Part shown: positions 22,628-34,197 of the stretch, piece by piece
Numbering within the stretch: the stretch's first letter is position 1
Layout: each line of letters begins with the position of its first letter
NCBI GenBank assembly: GCA_033239125.1
Contig: BSWB01000005.1
Location: forward strand, 100,811,994-100,875,993
DNA length: 64,000 nt
Direction of reading: 5' to 3'
Source: Fagopyrum homotropicum
Lineage: Eukaryota; Streptophyta; Magnoliopsida; Caryophyllales; Polygonaceae
Translations under genes and position numbers: made by a program
The notes under the pieces: generated by a model
What the model was told of the DNA's origin: nothing
Databases searched by the model: none
What the model saw: only the letters and a program-made list of their open reading frames with translations

Positions 22628-23890
22628 TGTTCGCCCCTAGAGGTGTGTGCAAATAAGTTTTAAATTTATAAAACTAGAATCAAGCAAGCGAACCCGCAGT
22701 GTACGGATCGACGTAGTCAAGCAAGAATTCCAGAGTATCGAACACAGGGATTTGGGTGGGAACAAATTCAATTGCAGATTATCAAGCGAGTAAATATGAG
22801 AGTTTTGCAAATATTGGAAAAACAACAATCCTAAAGATCCAAGTATCAAGCTGTGGCCATCGATTCAAGATATACTAATGATATAAAGACAGAGTTGAGA
22901 TATGCAAAGGTATGCTAATGTAAGTTAATCGTACGGTGAAGTTCCAAAAACCTTATATGACTCACCTACAAGACACTTCCTATACAGGTTGTTGAGGCTC
23001 AATATAGAAAGGTTCTAAAGGCAAGAATTAATGTCAAATACCCAAACTTGTAATCCAAGGATCAAGACTAACTTAGCCGATTACGGTTATGACACTCACA
23101 ATCGAGGTAGAGGTTGTTGAGGCTTCACTACCACCTAGAAAAGACAAGTCTAAACTAAATTAAAGCAAATCTTTAACTTTGGATTAAAGTAAAAGCAGGT
23201 TCGTAAACTTAAAGGAAATTACGGTTAGATCTTGAGACTCCACGGCCATGGAACTCAAGAACAGCCCGTAATTTAGGGTTCGTCGACGATTCTCTCAAAC
23301 TCTCAGGGTCTAATCTGTTTACGATCGATCTATCATCATCTAAGCCACAACTATCAACCCTTCACCTTAGAATTGTTAAGGGTTTTTAGCCAATAACCGT
23401 CATGTTGATATCAATTCAAGGATTAAAAGATAGAAAGATGAAAACTTCCGAAAACTTTCAATAATCTTCAAACCAATCTCAAAGTCACAACCGAGAACAA
23501 ATATTGTCAATGGATTCAGAATAAAGCAAACCAATCTTAGGAAAGAAGGGAGAACGGGATGTCAATCCGTTTTCCAAATCAAACCTAAACAAGAAGAGAG
23601 ATCTTCTTGCAACAATCTTCCAAAAGCTTCGATCTTCCGCCAATCCGGAGATCTCAACAGCAATCTCCACCAAAAGTGCGAGATTAGGGCAAATCCCAGA
23701 TGTGAACTTCGATCTCCAATGAGATGTCAATGATTCCAAGCAAGAGCTCAAACGGCGTTTGAAATTCTCTAAGCAGAGATTAACGAGGTGTAGGCGTCGA
23801 TGACGGGCTTGCGGAAATCGCCAAAACTCCCTAAGCCAAGATGTGGGAGACGTCCTAAGCGAAGATGACGGAATCTTGTTTCGTCCGTCT

Positions 23891-23897
23891 TTTTATA
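23891..23897 (-). promoter_or_regulatory. TATA box of element A 3' LTR
   Basis: The reverse strand reads CCCTATAAAAAG. It lies about 550 bases into the LTR, 80-240 bases downstream of the palindrome cluster. The matching box of the 5' LTR is at 35466-35472. Confidence 0.7.
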
Positions 23898-23974
23898 GGG
23901 CAAGATAAAATATCGGCCCGGCCCAATCTTCAAAAGATCGTGACTTCAAAATGTGGCGAAAAAGATCGCCAAGA

Positions 23975-24134
23975 TCACGGTCGTGGAAGATTCCACGACC
24001 GTAATTTAGAGCGTGGATTATGTCACAGTTTGAACCATATGTTCCACGGCCGTAATAGTTACTGGAATGCACCACGCCTCTCTTTGCAGTGTTCCACGGC
24101 CGTGGAACTAAACGTGGTTTGTAGTACGGCCGTA
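23975..24134 (-). promoter_or_regulatory. Palindrome cluster upstream of A LTR promoter
   Basis: Contains CACGGTCGTGG (about 23976), CCACGACCGT (about 23992), TTCCACGGCCGTAA (about 24042), the perfect GTTCCACGGCCGTGGAAC (24091-24108) and TACGGCCGTA (24125-24134). All are variants of one palindrome. The position before the TATA box fits protein-binding sites, but no factor is known. Confidence 0.6.
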
Positions 24135-24444
24135 TTTTAGAGCGTGGTTTAGGGCAAGAACGTGATTCTTCCCTAGCCTCGTGCATTCCTCAAGTTGAAC
24201 TCCAATTTGCTCCTAATAATGCCCTCAATCCATGGACATATTCAATCAACTCTTCTTTGCTCGATTCCGTTCGGAAATGACTCTCAATCACCTATATTTC
24301 AACATAAAGCTAGTGTAGACATCCATATTGACAATATAGGCAATACTAGCTCACATATGCAATGATGCTCAATCAAAGACTATCAATATGAATCAAATAC
24401 GTTTAGAAAACGTGCCTAAAATATCACAATATTTCATGCTAACA

Positions 24445-24483
24445 AATAACCCCATACTTAACACTTGCTTGTCCCTAAGCAAG
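24445..24483 (-). promoter_or_regulatory. Element A terminal polypurine tract with hairpin
   Basis: In the element's sense, CTTGCTTAGGGACAAGCAAG (24464-24483) folds to a stem of seven pairs. Four bases later comes AAGTATGGGG next to the 3' LTR, the expected primer for plus-strand DNA synthesis. The same arrangement occurs in B and D. Confidence 0.8.
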
Positions 24484-25764
24484 GTCTTTCAAAAAGCTTT
24501 AAACAAGAGTTAGGATGAAATATGTGGACCTTCTTTTGGATGAACGTGCCTTCTAAAGAATAGATCATTCTCAAACCTTGCTTCAATTGTTTATCAAACT
24601 TTCACACACTCAATCAAAGGGTAAAAAGCAAAGAAAATTCATGAATCAATTCAACTTCAAACAAGCATCATAACCTTTAAACATTATCAAAATCAATCAT
24701 AAGAAACTTCAATTTAGATCACCAAGTCATATAACATTCTTTTGATCTTAAGGACTTCCAAAGAAAAGGTCTAGAATATGGAAAGGAAGGGAAAACTTTA
24801 AGGAAATGTGGTGCATGAATCCGGGAAAGTGGACAACTACCTTCTTCTTCTTTTGCAGTTTCCGCAACACTTCGACTTAGAGCTTCGCTCTCTTCTTTTC
24901 ATTTTTCGACTTTACTTTTGGAGTTATGGACAGAGGTGCACAAAAACCGAAGCCTAGGAAATTGGCGTTTCTCAATTTTTATGAGATGCCTCAAACCCTT
25001 AGCGCACATACCATAATCCGCTAGGAATATCGCTCAATCCGACTTTAGCAAGACACAAACACCCGGCTATGTGAATGGTGCCGAGTTACTCATCATCATG
25101 ATTGACTTCCCCAAAACTAGAATTTCTTTCTATTCTTTTGATTGCAAAAATTTGCTCTCATGGCCCTCCCACATCAAACATGCCTTTTTCATTCACTTCT
25201 CCAAATTCCCGGATAGGTAAAGGAGGCTAATATTTCAATGAGGAGCTAAAATGGTCAAAAGAAAGAAGAAAGAAAATTCGAATTGCCTTAATCATTTCAA
25301 CAAGAAGTATAAGAACTTATAGTGTGATTTCAACTTCAATTTCTCAACATGATTTAGGTAACATTTATCACATTATGAAACTTGCAAAAGAGGTAAAATT
25401 CATTCATTCAAATTCTTTTCAATTCACAATTCTTTTAAGCATGCAATTGTCATCAAACTCAATTCACAAGTAGTGATTATCATAGAAATCATCTCAATTC
25501 ATTAGAAGCACAAAATTTTTCAAAATTTTTCAATTTTTATGGGTTTTTCAAGTTCTTTTTCATGCAATGCGATAATGAAATGTGAAACACATAATGAACA
25601 TGCAATGATAGTCTCGAATGAAAGCAAGCATAGTAAGTAGAGTTATTACAAACTTTTTAGTACATCCTACCCCATACTTAGGACGAACATTGTCCCTAAT
25701 GTTCAAAAGAAAGAGAAAAAAGAGAGAAAAGAAAAAGAAACTCACAAAGTGGTGGCGGGAATGT
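24484..25764 (-). other. Element A 3' UTR between Orf1 and polypurine tract
   Basis: About 1.3 kb without a gene. At 24921-25115 lies a block nearly identical to B 37740-37935 although the LTRs of A and B are unrelated in sequence. At 25669-25704 is a second hairpin-plus-AAGTATGGGG unit. The remainder is AT-rich. Confidence 0.75.
25669..25704 (-). promoter_or_regulatory. Element A internal (upstream) polypurine-hairpin unit
   Basis: In sense, GAACATTAGGGACAATGTTC (25685-25704) folds to a seven-pair stem, followed five bases later by AAGTATGGGG. It lies about 1.2 kb upstream of the terminal copy. It could serve as a second plus-strand initiation site or an RNA signal. Confidence 0.65.
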
Positions 25765-27369
25765 CTAAAACGAACGGTCATGCATCAAATCACTCGGTGC
25801 TGGCGGCGGCGGGAATGGAGAGAAGCTCGGATCGTAGAACCGCCCAAACTGCTGGCGGTAGACGTCCCTCATCATGTGGTCAAGGTCGTCTAAACGTCCG
25901 TCTCTAGCATCCGCCCGGATCTCTAGCGCTCCTACTCTCTCTGAAAGTCCGGTAGCCCAATCCGGCATCTGCTCGTACCATCCCGGGGCCTGACTGTACC
26001 ATGCTGGGGCGTCGGATGGTGCTGGTGCTGGTGGAGGTGCTGCTGGCTGCTCGGTGGACCAAGGAGGGGGAACGCCATACCATGTGGGAGGTGTGGTCAT
26101 CCACGTGGGCCTCTCACTCACGCTAGCGCGGCGAGATGACGAGCCTGAGGCTCTAGCTGGACGTGGAAAGCATCTAGGTACATCTGGGGCCGCCTCCGGC
26201 TGGTCCGGAAACGTGCCAAACTCCTGCTCGGCTCCTCCTCCGCTCTTAAACTGATCTCCCATGTCCTCCTCCTCGACAACCGGTGGTGGGACATAAGGGG
26301 GAGCTACTATCCTGTTCGCATGCATCGCAGCGAACGTTTCCTTCCAATTATGGCGTCCCGCCATAATGGAGTACTCTGGCAGCCACTCTATACCCCTGCC
26401 CGTCCTAGTCTCCCAAGGCATGCCCGCATAAGGCGGACCTCTATGTGTGGGGAAAATGAGACCCCTAACCATGAAAGCATGCAGCCCTAAAGGAACGGCC
26501 GGTATGCGGGTACAAGCAGAAAAGTCGACACCAAAACTCCTAGCAATGTGGGTAACTATCCCACCATATCCAATGTTCCCCTTCTTCTTGTTCTTGAGCT
26601 TGCTCATCGTAGCAGCCAAGAGAGTAGCACAATCTGCACGGCGTCCATAAAGCATGCAATAAAGCAAGAATAACTCATCCGTCTTGATCTTTTGGGGCGT
26701 CTCCGTCCTAGGAAAGAGACACTCCGAAAGAACACGGTGAGCTATCTTCAAGGCTAGATGGTACATCAATCTAGCCTTGGTATCAGCGGGTTGCCAACGG
26801 TCCTCGTCGGCGTAGATCATTGCAACCTCCTCCCAAAAGTCCTTGGGGTAAACACCACTCGGAAATCGACCATTGAAGGTCTCATGGAACCCAAAAATCG
26901 TCCCAAACTCACGGATACTCAACTGATAATCTCTCTCCATAAGGCGGAAAGAGACGGTCCTATCGACGTAGCTGTGCTCAAAGGACGTCACAACCTCCCG
27001 TGTAATCTCCTCATATGCGTCTTCTCGGATAGCCGAGAAGACAACTAATCCGGCTCTATCCAAGAGCCAAGTGAGGTCATCAACAATGTTGAGAGGAACT
27101 AGATCCTCCAACAACAAATATCTAGGGCCAATCACTGGCCTCTCCTTGATCCTATCAAGTGCAGCAAGATGGTCGTCGTGTATGGTCGGGACTCTAGGGT
27201 GAGGGGGTGAAGATGGAGGTGAAGGTGAGGATGGAGGTGAATGTGAAGAGGGTGGTGGTGCCCTAGAGGATGAGGAGGAGGAGGGATTAACCTTCCTCTT
27301 CTTATTCTGCTCATTTTTCTTCTCCTTTATCCTCCCCGAAACTCTCCTTACGAAGTCCATTCTGCTCAA
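25765..27369 (-). CDS. Element A Orf1 (Athila Orf1-like protein)
   Basis: An uninterrupted 534-residue protein downstream of pol. The N-terminus is basic (RRVSGRIKEKKNEQNKKRK, nuclear-localisation-like), then Ser/Pro-rich to about residue 60. A conserved core follows (LVPLNIVDDLTWLL, REFGTIFGF, RTETPQKIKTDELFLLYCM, GYGGIVTHIA) that matches B's Orf1, and the C-terminus is Pro-rich. No signal peptide or membrane segment is evident, so calling it an envelope would rest on gene position only. The family is usually labelled Athila Orf1 or putative plant transposon protein, and its function is unknown. The open frame suggests selection until recently. D has no such gene. Confidence 0.88.
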   Translation of the reverse strand: MSRMDFVRRVSGRIKEKKNEQNKKRKVNPSSSSSSRAPPPSSHSPPSSPSPPSSPPHPRVPTIHDDHLAALDRIKERPVIGPRYLLLEDLVPLNIVDDLTWLLDRAGLVVFSAIREDAYEEITREVVTSFEHSYVDRTVSFRLMERDYQLSIREFGTIFGFHETFNGRFPSGVYPKDFWEEVAMIYADEDRWQPADTKARLMYHLALKIAHRVLSECLFPRTETPQKIKTDELFLLYCMLYGRRADCATLLAATMSKLKNKKKGNIGYGGIVTHIARSFGVDFSACTRIPAVPLGLHAFMVRGLIFPTHRGPPYAGMPWETRTGRGIEWLPEYSIMAGRHNWKETFAAMHANRIVAPPYVPPPVVEEEDMGDQFKSGGGAEQEFGTFPDQPEAAPDVPRCFPRPARASGSSSRRASVSERPTWMTTPPTWYGVPPPWSTEQPAAPPPAPAPSDAPAWYSQAPGWYEQMPDWATGLSERVGALEIRADARDGRLDDLDHMMRDVYRQQFGRFYDPSFSPFPPPPAPSDLMHDRSF

Positions 27370-28190
27370 AAATTACGGTCTGTTCGTCCAAAACCACGGC
27401 CGTAATTCACCCAGAGACCGTGATTCGTCTCAGAAAATCACAAATCTCAGCAAAACAGCAATCAATCTTCACAACAGGCTGTCCTAGTCTAATTTCCTCA
27501 ATTCTCAATCAGTTCTTCCTAAAAATCTCTAACAAAAACAACCAAATCAGCGAGAATCAAGAAGGGAAAAGAAAACCTCTTTTTCGGATTGAAAAATCCG
27601 AAATGCGCGTTTGTTGGTGGATTTCCGTTCGATTCGTCGCTTGGATCTTGTTTGTGGTTGAATTTGCTGCAGTTTGGGAAGAAGAATCGTTGAAAACGAT
27701 TAGGAAATGAAGATTTGAGAGGGGGTCGTGGTGTTTCGGCACTTAGGTCGTGGAAAGAGGGATTTTTGGGATAAATTTGTGAAGAATGTGACTTATATAG
27801 TTGCAGGCAAAATTTTGAAAATCATGGTCTGTCGGGGTGTTCCACGGCCGTGGAAGTGTACGGAACCGTGGTTTTGGTGATTTTTCAAAGGCTTTTGGAA
27901 ATTACGGCCACTGTAGCTATGACGACCGTAATTTAGACCGTGGAACCCTCCTATAAAGCTCCAAAGTCCAAATTTCGTCACTTTTCTTCAACATCATCCT
28001 CCTCTTTTCCTTTTCCATTGGTCCTACATCCAAAAACACGAACATACCGGAAGAAATCGAGGCAAAAACAAAGCAAAAACGTTTATACTAAACTAATCTA
28101 TAAATCGAAAATAAAAACAAAAATGCAATACCTTGGGTTGCCTTCCAAGAAGCCCTTTGTTTAAGGTCCGTAGCTAGACCAAACTCGCAC
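27370..28190 (-). other. Element A spacer between pol and Orf1
   Basis: Non-coding. It has a post-pol block next to the pol stop (28126-28180). Motif clusters lie at about 27370-27425 and 27820-27950, including the perfect palindrome TTCCACGGCCGTGGAA at 27840-27855. A TATA-like TATAT lies at 27795-27799. The layout parallels B's spacer. Confidence 0.6.
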
Positions 28191-30761
28191 TTATTCGAGT
28201 GCGGTAGGCGCAAACTCCTCAGTTTGGAGTTCCGGCGTGTACTTCTTGAGTCGTTGGCCGTTCACCTTAAAACTTCCGCTCGCTTCACCCCATACTTCAA
28301 CTGCACCATGGGGGAAAATACGCTTAATTAGAAAAGGTCCGGTCCAACGGGATTTAAGCTTACCTGGAAAGAGGCAAAGTCTTGAATTGAAGAGGAGAAC
28401 TTGATCTCCTTCTTTGAAGTCCTTTGGGATGATATGCTTATCATGCCAACGCTTTGCTCTTTCCTTGTAGATCTTAGCGTTTTCATAAGCATTCAAGCGG
28501 AGTTCATCCAGCTCATTGATGTCGAGGAGACGCTTCTCTCCCGCTTCCTTCATTCCGAAATTCAGCCACTTGATAGCCCAAAACGCTTTGTGTTCCAACT
28601 CCACCGGCAAGTGACAAGACTTCCCATACACAAGGTTGTATGGTGTGGTTCCTATGGGGGTCTTGTACGCAGTCCGGTATGCCCATAATGCATCATCAAG
28701 CTTCAAGGACCAATCCTTCCTAGTCCTTGAAACCGTCTTCTCTAAGATTCCTTTGATCTCCCTATTTGAGATCTCAACTTGTCCACTTGTTTGTGGATGG
28801 TAAGGGGTAGCGATCTTGTGAGTAACCCCATACTTAGCTAGAAGAGCTTCAAAGCGACGGGCTATGAAGTGAGAACCTCCATCACTAATGATCGTCCTTG
28901 GCGTCCCAAATCGCGGGAAGATGGTCTTGTTGAAGAACTTAACCACCACCATGGCATCATTTGTGGGAGAGGCGATTGCTTCCACCCATCTAGAAACGTA
29001 GTCTACCGCCAATAGTATGTATTGGTTTCCACAAGAAGATGGGAATGGTCCCATGAAATTGACTCCCCAAACGTCAAAAATCTCCACCTCTTGGATGTTG
29101 TTGAGGGGCATCTCGTTCCTTTTAGAAATATTGCCTGTTCTTTGACAAACATCGCAACAAGAAACAAAGGATTGCACATCTCTAAACAAAGTAGGCCAAA
29201 AGAATCCAGATTGCAATACCTTTGCGCTAGTCTTGTTCGAACTAGCGTGTCCTCCACAAGGTAGTGAATGACAATGACGGATGACACTTTGCATCTCATC
29301 TTCCGGCACACATCTCCGAATGATGCCATCCGGACCTCTCTTAAAGAGGAGAGGCTCGTTCCAATAGTATTCCCGGACGTCCTTGAAGAACTTCTTCCTT
29401 TGTGCGTAAGATAGTCCGGGCGGTATCTCCTGGCAAACCAAATAGTTAACAAAATCAGCAAACCATGGTTCGTTACCTTTGGAGATCACGTTGATGCACT
29501 CCTCTATGATATGTAGGTGTTCGTCCGGAAAGGAGTCATCAATGGGTAGATGGTCGTCCTCTAGATGTGTTAGACGACTCAAATGGTCCGCAACAGAATT
29601 TTCTGAACCTTTCTTGTCGCGGATCTCAAGATCGAATTCTTGTAGGAGAAGAATCCATCTAATCAGCCTTGGTTTCGCATCTTTCTTCGCAAGGAGGTAC
29701 CGGATCGCAGCATGATCCGTGTAGACAATCACCTTTGCACCTACAAGATAAGAGCGAAACTTATCAATAGCATAGACAATGGCTAAAAACTCTTTCTCGG
29801 TAGTGGCGTAGTTGAGCTGCGCTTCATCTAGGGTCTTGCTAGCATAGTATATGGCATGGGTTCGCCCTTCCTTTCGTTGTCCAAGAACAGCTCCAATAGC
29901 TACGTCACTAGCGTCGCACATAATCTCAAAGGGTAGAGTCCAATCCGGAGGTTGGATAATAGGTGCTGAGATTAGAGCTTGCCGAATGGTGTTGAACGCA
30001 TCTAAACATTCCTGCGAAAACTCAAAAACCGCATCCTTCATCAATAGGTTAGTGAGAGGTTTTGATATCTTAGAAAAGTCCTTGATGAAACGTCTATAAA
30101 ATCCAGCATGTCCTAGGAAACTTCTTATCCCTTTCACCGAAATTGGGGGAGGAAGTTTCTCTATGGTCTCTATCTTAGCTTTGTCTACTTCTATCCCTCT
30201 ACTAGAGACTAAGTGACCTAATACGATTCCTTCCTTAACCATGAATTGACACTTCTCCCAATTAAGAACTAGGTTAGTGTCTTCACACCTTTGCAAAACA
30301 AGAGAAAGGTTAGAAAGGCAATCGTTAAAAGAGGAACCGTATACGGAGAAGTCGTCCATGAAGACTTCCATGATTTCCTCTATGTATTCGGAGAAGATGG
30401 CCATCATGCACCGTTGAAAGGTGGCTGGGGCGTTGCAAAGCCCGAATGGCATTCTCCTATAAGCAAACGTACCCCACGGGCACGTGAATGTGGTCTTCTC
30501 CTGATCGTCCGGATGTATCGGAATCTGAAAGAAACCACTATAGCCGTCAAGGTAGCAAAAATGTGAATGTTGCGCTAACCTTTCAAGCATTTGATCAATG
30601 AATGACAGTGGAAAATGATCCTTCCGCGTTGCGTTGTTGAGCTTGCGGTAGTCTATGCACATCCGCCATCCAGTCACGGTTCGGGTAGGAATGAGTTCGT
30701 TGTTCTTGTTGGTGATGACCGTCATTCCTCCCTTCTTCAGAACTACTTGAACTGGACTCAC
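28191..30761 (-). pseudogene. Element A RT-RNase H-integrase frame
   Basis: Codes for reverse transcriptase (CIDYRKLN, LDGYSGF, active site FMDDFSV with Asp about 136-137 of this frame), RNase H (CDASDVAIGAVL, TTEKE, YTDHAA, VADHLSR) and integrase (HHCC region HCHSLPCGGH and CCDVCQRTGN, then the DDE core). The core reads GVNFMGPFP where B and D have GVDFMGPFP, so the first catalytic Asp is Asn (codon 29058-29060). The other two, in ISDGG and GQVE, are present at DD35E spacing. No chromodomain is seen. The frame is out of phase with gag-protease because of a one-base loss upstream, so the polyprotein cannot be made without frameshifting. Its first codon here is a GTG inside the former continuous frame. 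Confidence 0.93.
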
Positions 30762-33700
30762 CCACTTACTATCGGAGATAGGATAGATGATACTTGCATC
30801 AAGAAGTTTAAGATTTCCTTCTTGACAACCTCCTTCATGGTCGGATTCAACCGCCTTTGAGGTTGTCTCGAAGTTCTAAAGTCTTCCTCCATTAGTATCT
30901 TATGCATGCATAGGGAGGGTTTAATTCCTACTAAGTCCTCGATAGTATAGCCTATAGCCTTCCTATGTTTCCTAAGGACAATCATGAGCTGTTCATGTTC
31001 ATCTATGCTTAGATCAGAACTAACAATAACCGGGAAGGTAGAATTAGATCCTAGAAAAGCGTACCTTAGATGAGTAGGAAGTGGTTTGAGTTCCATTGCT
31101 TTCGGAGCTTCCAACGATCCTTGAGAAGCATCCGTTGTTTCCTTAGAAGTTTCTAAGGGTGATGAGTGTGTTGGAGAAGAATCGGAAGAAGTTGAAGATA
31201 TGTCTCGATCACTCTCTTCCACGGCCAGAATTACGGGTGGATCTTGTCCTCCACGGCCGTGGTTTAGGGCGTGGAAGGGAAGTACGGTTGTCACATCTTC
31301 ACCACGGCCGTGTAATCCCCTGGAATAAGGTATGATTTTGGTTGTGGAATCCACGGTCGTGGAATACAGAGTATGACCGTGGATTCTGACATTCTCAGCC
31401 TCATCGTGGAGTTTCTCAAACTCCCCTTCATGCATCTCTTCTTGTGCTTCTAAGGCTTCAATTGCCTCATTGCACTCTTCATCTTCCCCTACATTGGTTA
31501 GACTCATAGTAATAACTTTTTGTAAAGGATCGTTAAAGAGAATCGCACTTACCTCCTCTCTAGACAACCCTTCTTCATCTTGGATATCGTAAATATCCTC
31601 ATCAAAGATTGGCTCCTTCACTAGAGTGGAAAGAACGAACTCTACTTTCTCTTCTCCTATGTCAAAAGCGAGTCTACCATTCTTGCAATCGACTATGCAG
31701 CCGGAAGTTGCAAGAAACGGTCTTCCGAGTATGATCGGGACCGGACTATCTGCAGGAATTTCAAGCACGACGAAATCAATGGGTACAAAGAATTTACCTA
31801 GCTTGACCGGGACGTCTTCTACAATACCGACGGGGCGAGTGATAGATCGATCCGCCATGTATAACGTCATCTTCACCGGTTTAGGGTCGCCTAAACCGAT
31901 CTTCCTACACAATGCAAGTGGTATGATGCTCACACTTGCTCCTAAGTCACATAAAGCGTCATATGTGACATCTCCCACTCCAATGGGAATGCAAAATGAC
32001 CCCGGATCCTTCAGCTTTGGGGGCATTTTCTCTTTCATGGTCTTGATGAGATCCGAAGAATCCGAACTCATCTTGACCTCACCGAAGTCTTCTAGCTTCC
32101 TCTTGTTAGAGAGGAGTTCCTTCAAGAACTTGCCATAAGCCGACATACCTACAATAGCATCAATGAATGGTATGTTAATATGCAACTTACTCATAAGTTC
32201 TATGAACTTACCGAATTGTTTGTCTAGGCGCGCTCGCGCTCTAGATTGAGGGAATGGAAGGGGAGGTGTGTAAGCTGGAGGAGGAACGTAAACGTCTTCC
32301 TTCTCCTTCCCCTTCTCCTCGCCCTTCTCTACGGGGACTTCAACGAACGTAGGCTGCGGATCGGTGGTTGTCACTCCGCTCCTAGTTGTAATCGCCATCA
32401 CCCTTCCCTTAGGGTTGTCCTCCGTCTTTCCTGGAAGCTTCCCTTGATTTCTAGGAACTTCCTCCGCGTGGTTGAACATTTGGTTTTCTAAAACCTTTTG
32501 AGCTTTGTCAACCTTAGAAACTTGATCATCAACCTTGATGAGGCAGTTCTCCAACCCTTGAAGCTTTCCCAAAATCGTTTCCAATATGGGATCGGGCTTC
32601 TCCTTCCCCGAAGTGTTTCCTCCATTAGATGATTGCCCCTGGCTTTTCAAAGGAGTAGAGGTAGAGGAAGGTGGAGTTAGTGAATTTGAGTTGGAAGGAT
32701 AAGAGTTACCGGAATTTTGTTGATTGGAGCACCAATTGTTGTTGTTTGAACCCCTATTGTTGTTCCAATCGTTGTTCCGGTTGTTGTTGTTTCCATTCCA
32801 ATTGTTATTCCGGTTATTGTTCCGGTTATTGTTGTTGCCGCCATTGTTGTTGCCCAAATAACCAACATCCTTCCCTTGTTGCTTTGGGAAGTTGGTCTTG
32901 ATAGCCTCCTTCAACTCTTTGATCTCATTGTTGAGGGAGAAAATCTGATTTTGAGCTTCGTGTGTGAGCTTTGCTCCTTGCTCCACACGATTTCCCTCCA
33001 CTTTCCGGTGGGAATACTTCTCTATGACTCTTGCTTGCTTCTCAATGAAGTCCCAAGCGTCATCTTCTCTCATGTCCATGAACGTTCCATATGAGAGGGA
33101 TTGGAGGTTGAATTGCGTTCCCGCATCCAGCCCCTTGTAGTAAATTTCCAGCAAGGCAAGTTTGGATATGCCATGATGAGGGCAATCCAAGAGCAAATCC
33201 TGAAACCTTTCCCAAGATTGAAACAAACTTTCGTTAGGTCTCATGGAAAAAGCATTAATCTTACCTCTAAGTTCCGCCGTTTTGGATGGCGGAAAGAATT
33301 TGGTGAGGAACTCCGCGGAAAGGTCTTCCCACGTGTCTAGTTTCCCACTAGGAAGAGCTTGATACCAAGATAACGCTTTCCCCTTCAAGGAGAAGAAGAA
33401 AGGCTTGAGCTTATAGCTGTTGGTAGTAGCGCTCTTTGGTCTCATTGTCTCCATCATACACTCAAAGTTCTGCAAGTGTTGGTGTGGAGATTCAGCGCTT
33501 GTCCCGCCAAATTGGTTTTGGCGAACAAGAGTAATGACTTGAGGGTTGAAGCTAAACCCTTGCACATCTTCAACATCGAAATTCACGCCCAAGCGGCGTG
33601 GTTGTTGTGTTGGATCCATCCGCTGGCCAAGAGTTCTTGGCTCATTATCTACACGTTCGATCCTCACATTCCTAGGCGGAATGCAGCGATTAGCAGCTCC

Positions 33701-34096
33701 TTGTGGATGGAAAGGATTTACATTGATCGTGGGATCAATCTCCTCTAGCGGTGGCATGGAAGAATCACTATCATCAGCGGATGAGTGACTTTTTCTTCTA
33801 GACCTTGATGCTTTCCTTGAGGATTTCTTGCTTCCCTTATTCTTAAGGTCGCTCATCTCTACCGTCATCTGGAAGATCATGTCTTGTAGATTGTTAACTT
33901 GAGATTGATGACGATCCATCTCATCCTGGCGGAGAGTCTCATTCCATTGGAGTTGAGCTTCCTTCTCTGCCAATTCCGCTTGAAGATCACGTTCGTGTCC
34001 TTCAGCCATCTTCTTTTCCTTGCGCTTTTGCCTTAAAGTTTTCTCTAGCTCTTGATCAAGAGGCAAGAGATCTTCAGTGTTCCTAGACCTGCGCAT
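30758..34096 (-). pseudogene. Element A gag-protease frame (shifted at its end)
   Basis: A 1112-codon frame from MRRSRNTEDLLP. It has a charged coiled-coil-like N-terminus (about 15-95), the gag core at about 190-330 (ALSWYQALPSG, FLTKFFPPSK, SWERFQDLLLDCPHHG), an Asn-rich stretch at about 410-470 where other elements have a zinc knuckle, and a retropepsin with catalytic Asp717 (CDLGASVSIIP) and IILGRPFLAT. The protease-RT linker carries the palindrome cluster at 31215-31392. Near 30810 one A is missing from a run, so the last residues are out of frame and end at a TGA. Apart from that the frame is open. Confidence 0.92.
31215..31392. repeat. Palindrome cluster inside A protease-RT linker
   Basis: CCACGGCCGTGG (31251-31262), CCACGGCCGTG (31302-31312), TCCACGGTCGTGGA (31350-31363) and several half sites lie within 180 bases of coding DNA. 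Some copies give HGRG in the protein, others do not, so the nucleotide motif is repeated rather than the peptide. Confidence 0.75.
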
Positions 34097-34173
34097 GCAC
34101 TCAAAGTAATATTAAATAACGAGAGCAAGCTCCCAAGCTTGACACCCGGCTACCGAATTCGGCCGAAACCAAA

Positions 34174-34191
34174 TCCCCGGCAACGGCGCCA
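34174..34191 (-). promoter_or_regulatory. Element A primer-binding site (tRNA-Asp)
   Basis: The reverse strand reads TGGCGCCGTTGCCGGGGA shortly after the LTR end, the standard Athila/Tat-type site complementary to a tRNA-Asp 3' end. Minus-strand DNA synthesis would start here. Confidence 0.9.
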
Positions 34192-34197
34192 AAAACT

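Larger units (their letters stand above)
22628..24444 (-). repeat. Element A 3' LTR (1817 bp)
   Basis: On the reverse strand it begins TGTTAGCATGAAAT and ends GGGGCGAACA. It holds a reverse-strand TATA box at 23891-23897. Upstream of this in its sense are five CCACGGCCGTGG-type motifs, including an 18-base perfect palindrome at 24091-24108. One more motif copy lies downstream at 23240-23251. Confidence 0.96.

Noticed and set aside
27132..27314. His/Pro-rich small ORF
   Set aside because: It is a shifted-frame shadow of the Ser/Pro-rich head of A's Orf1.
32671..32901. Cysteine-rich plus-strand ORF of 76 residues
   Set aside because: It is the antisense of the Asn-codon repeats in A's gag; the apparent Cys-rich pattern follows from AAC/AAT repeats.
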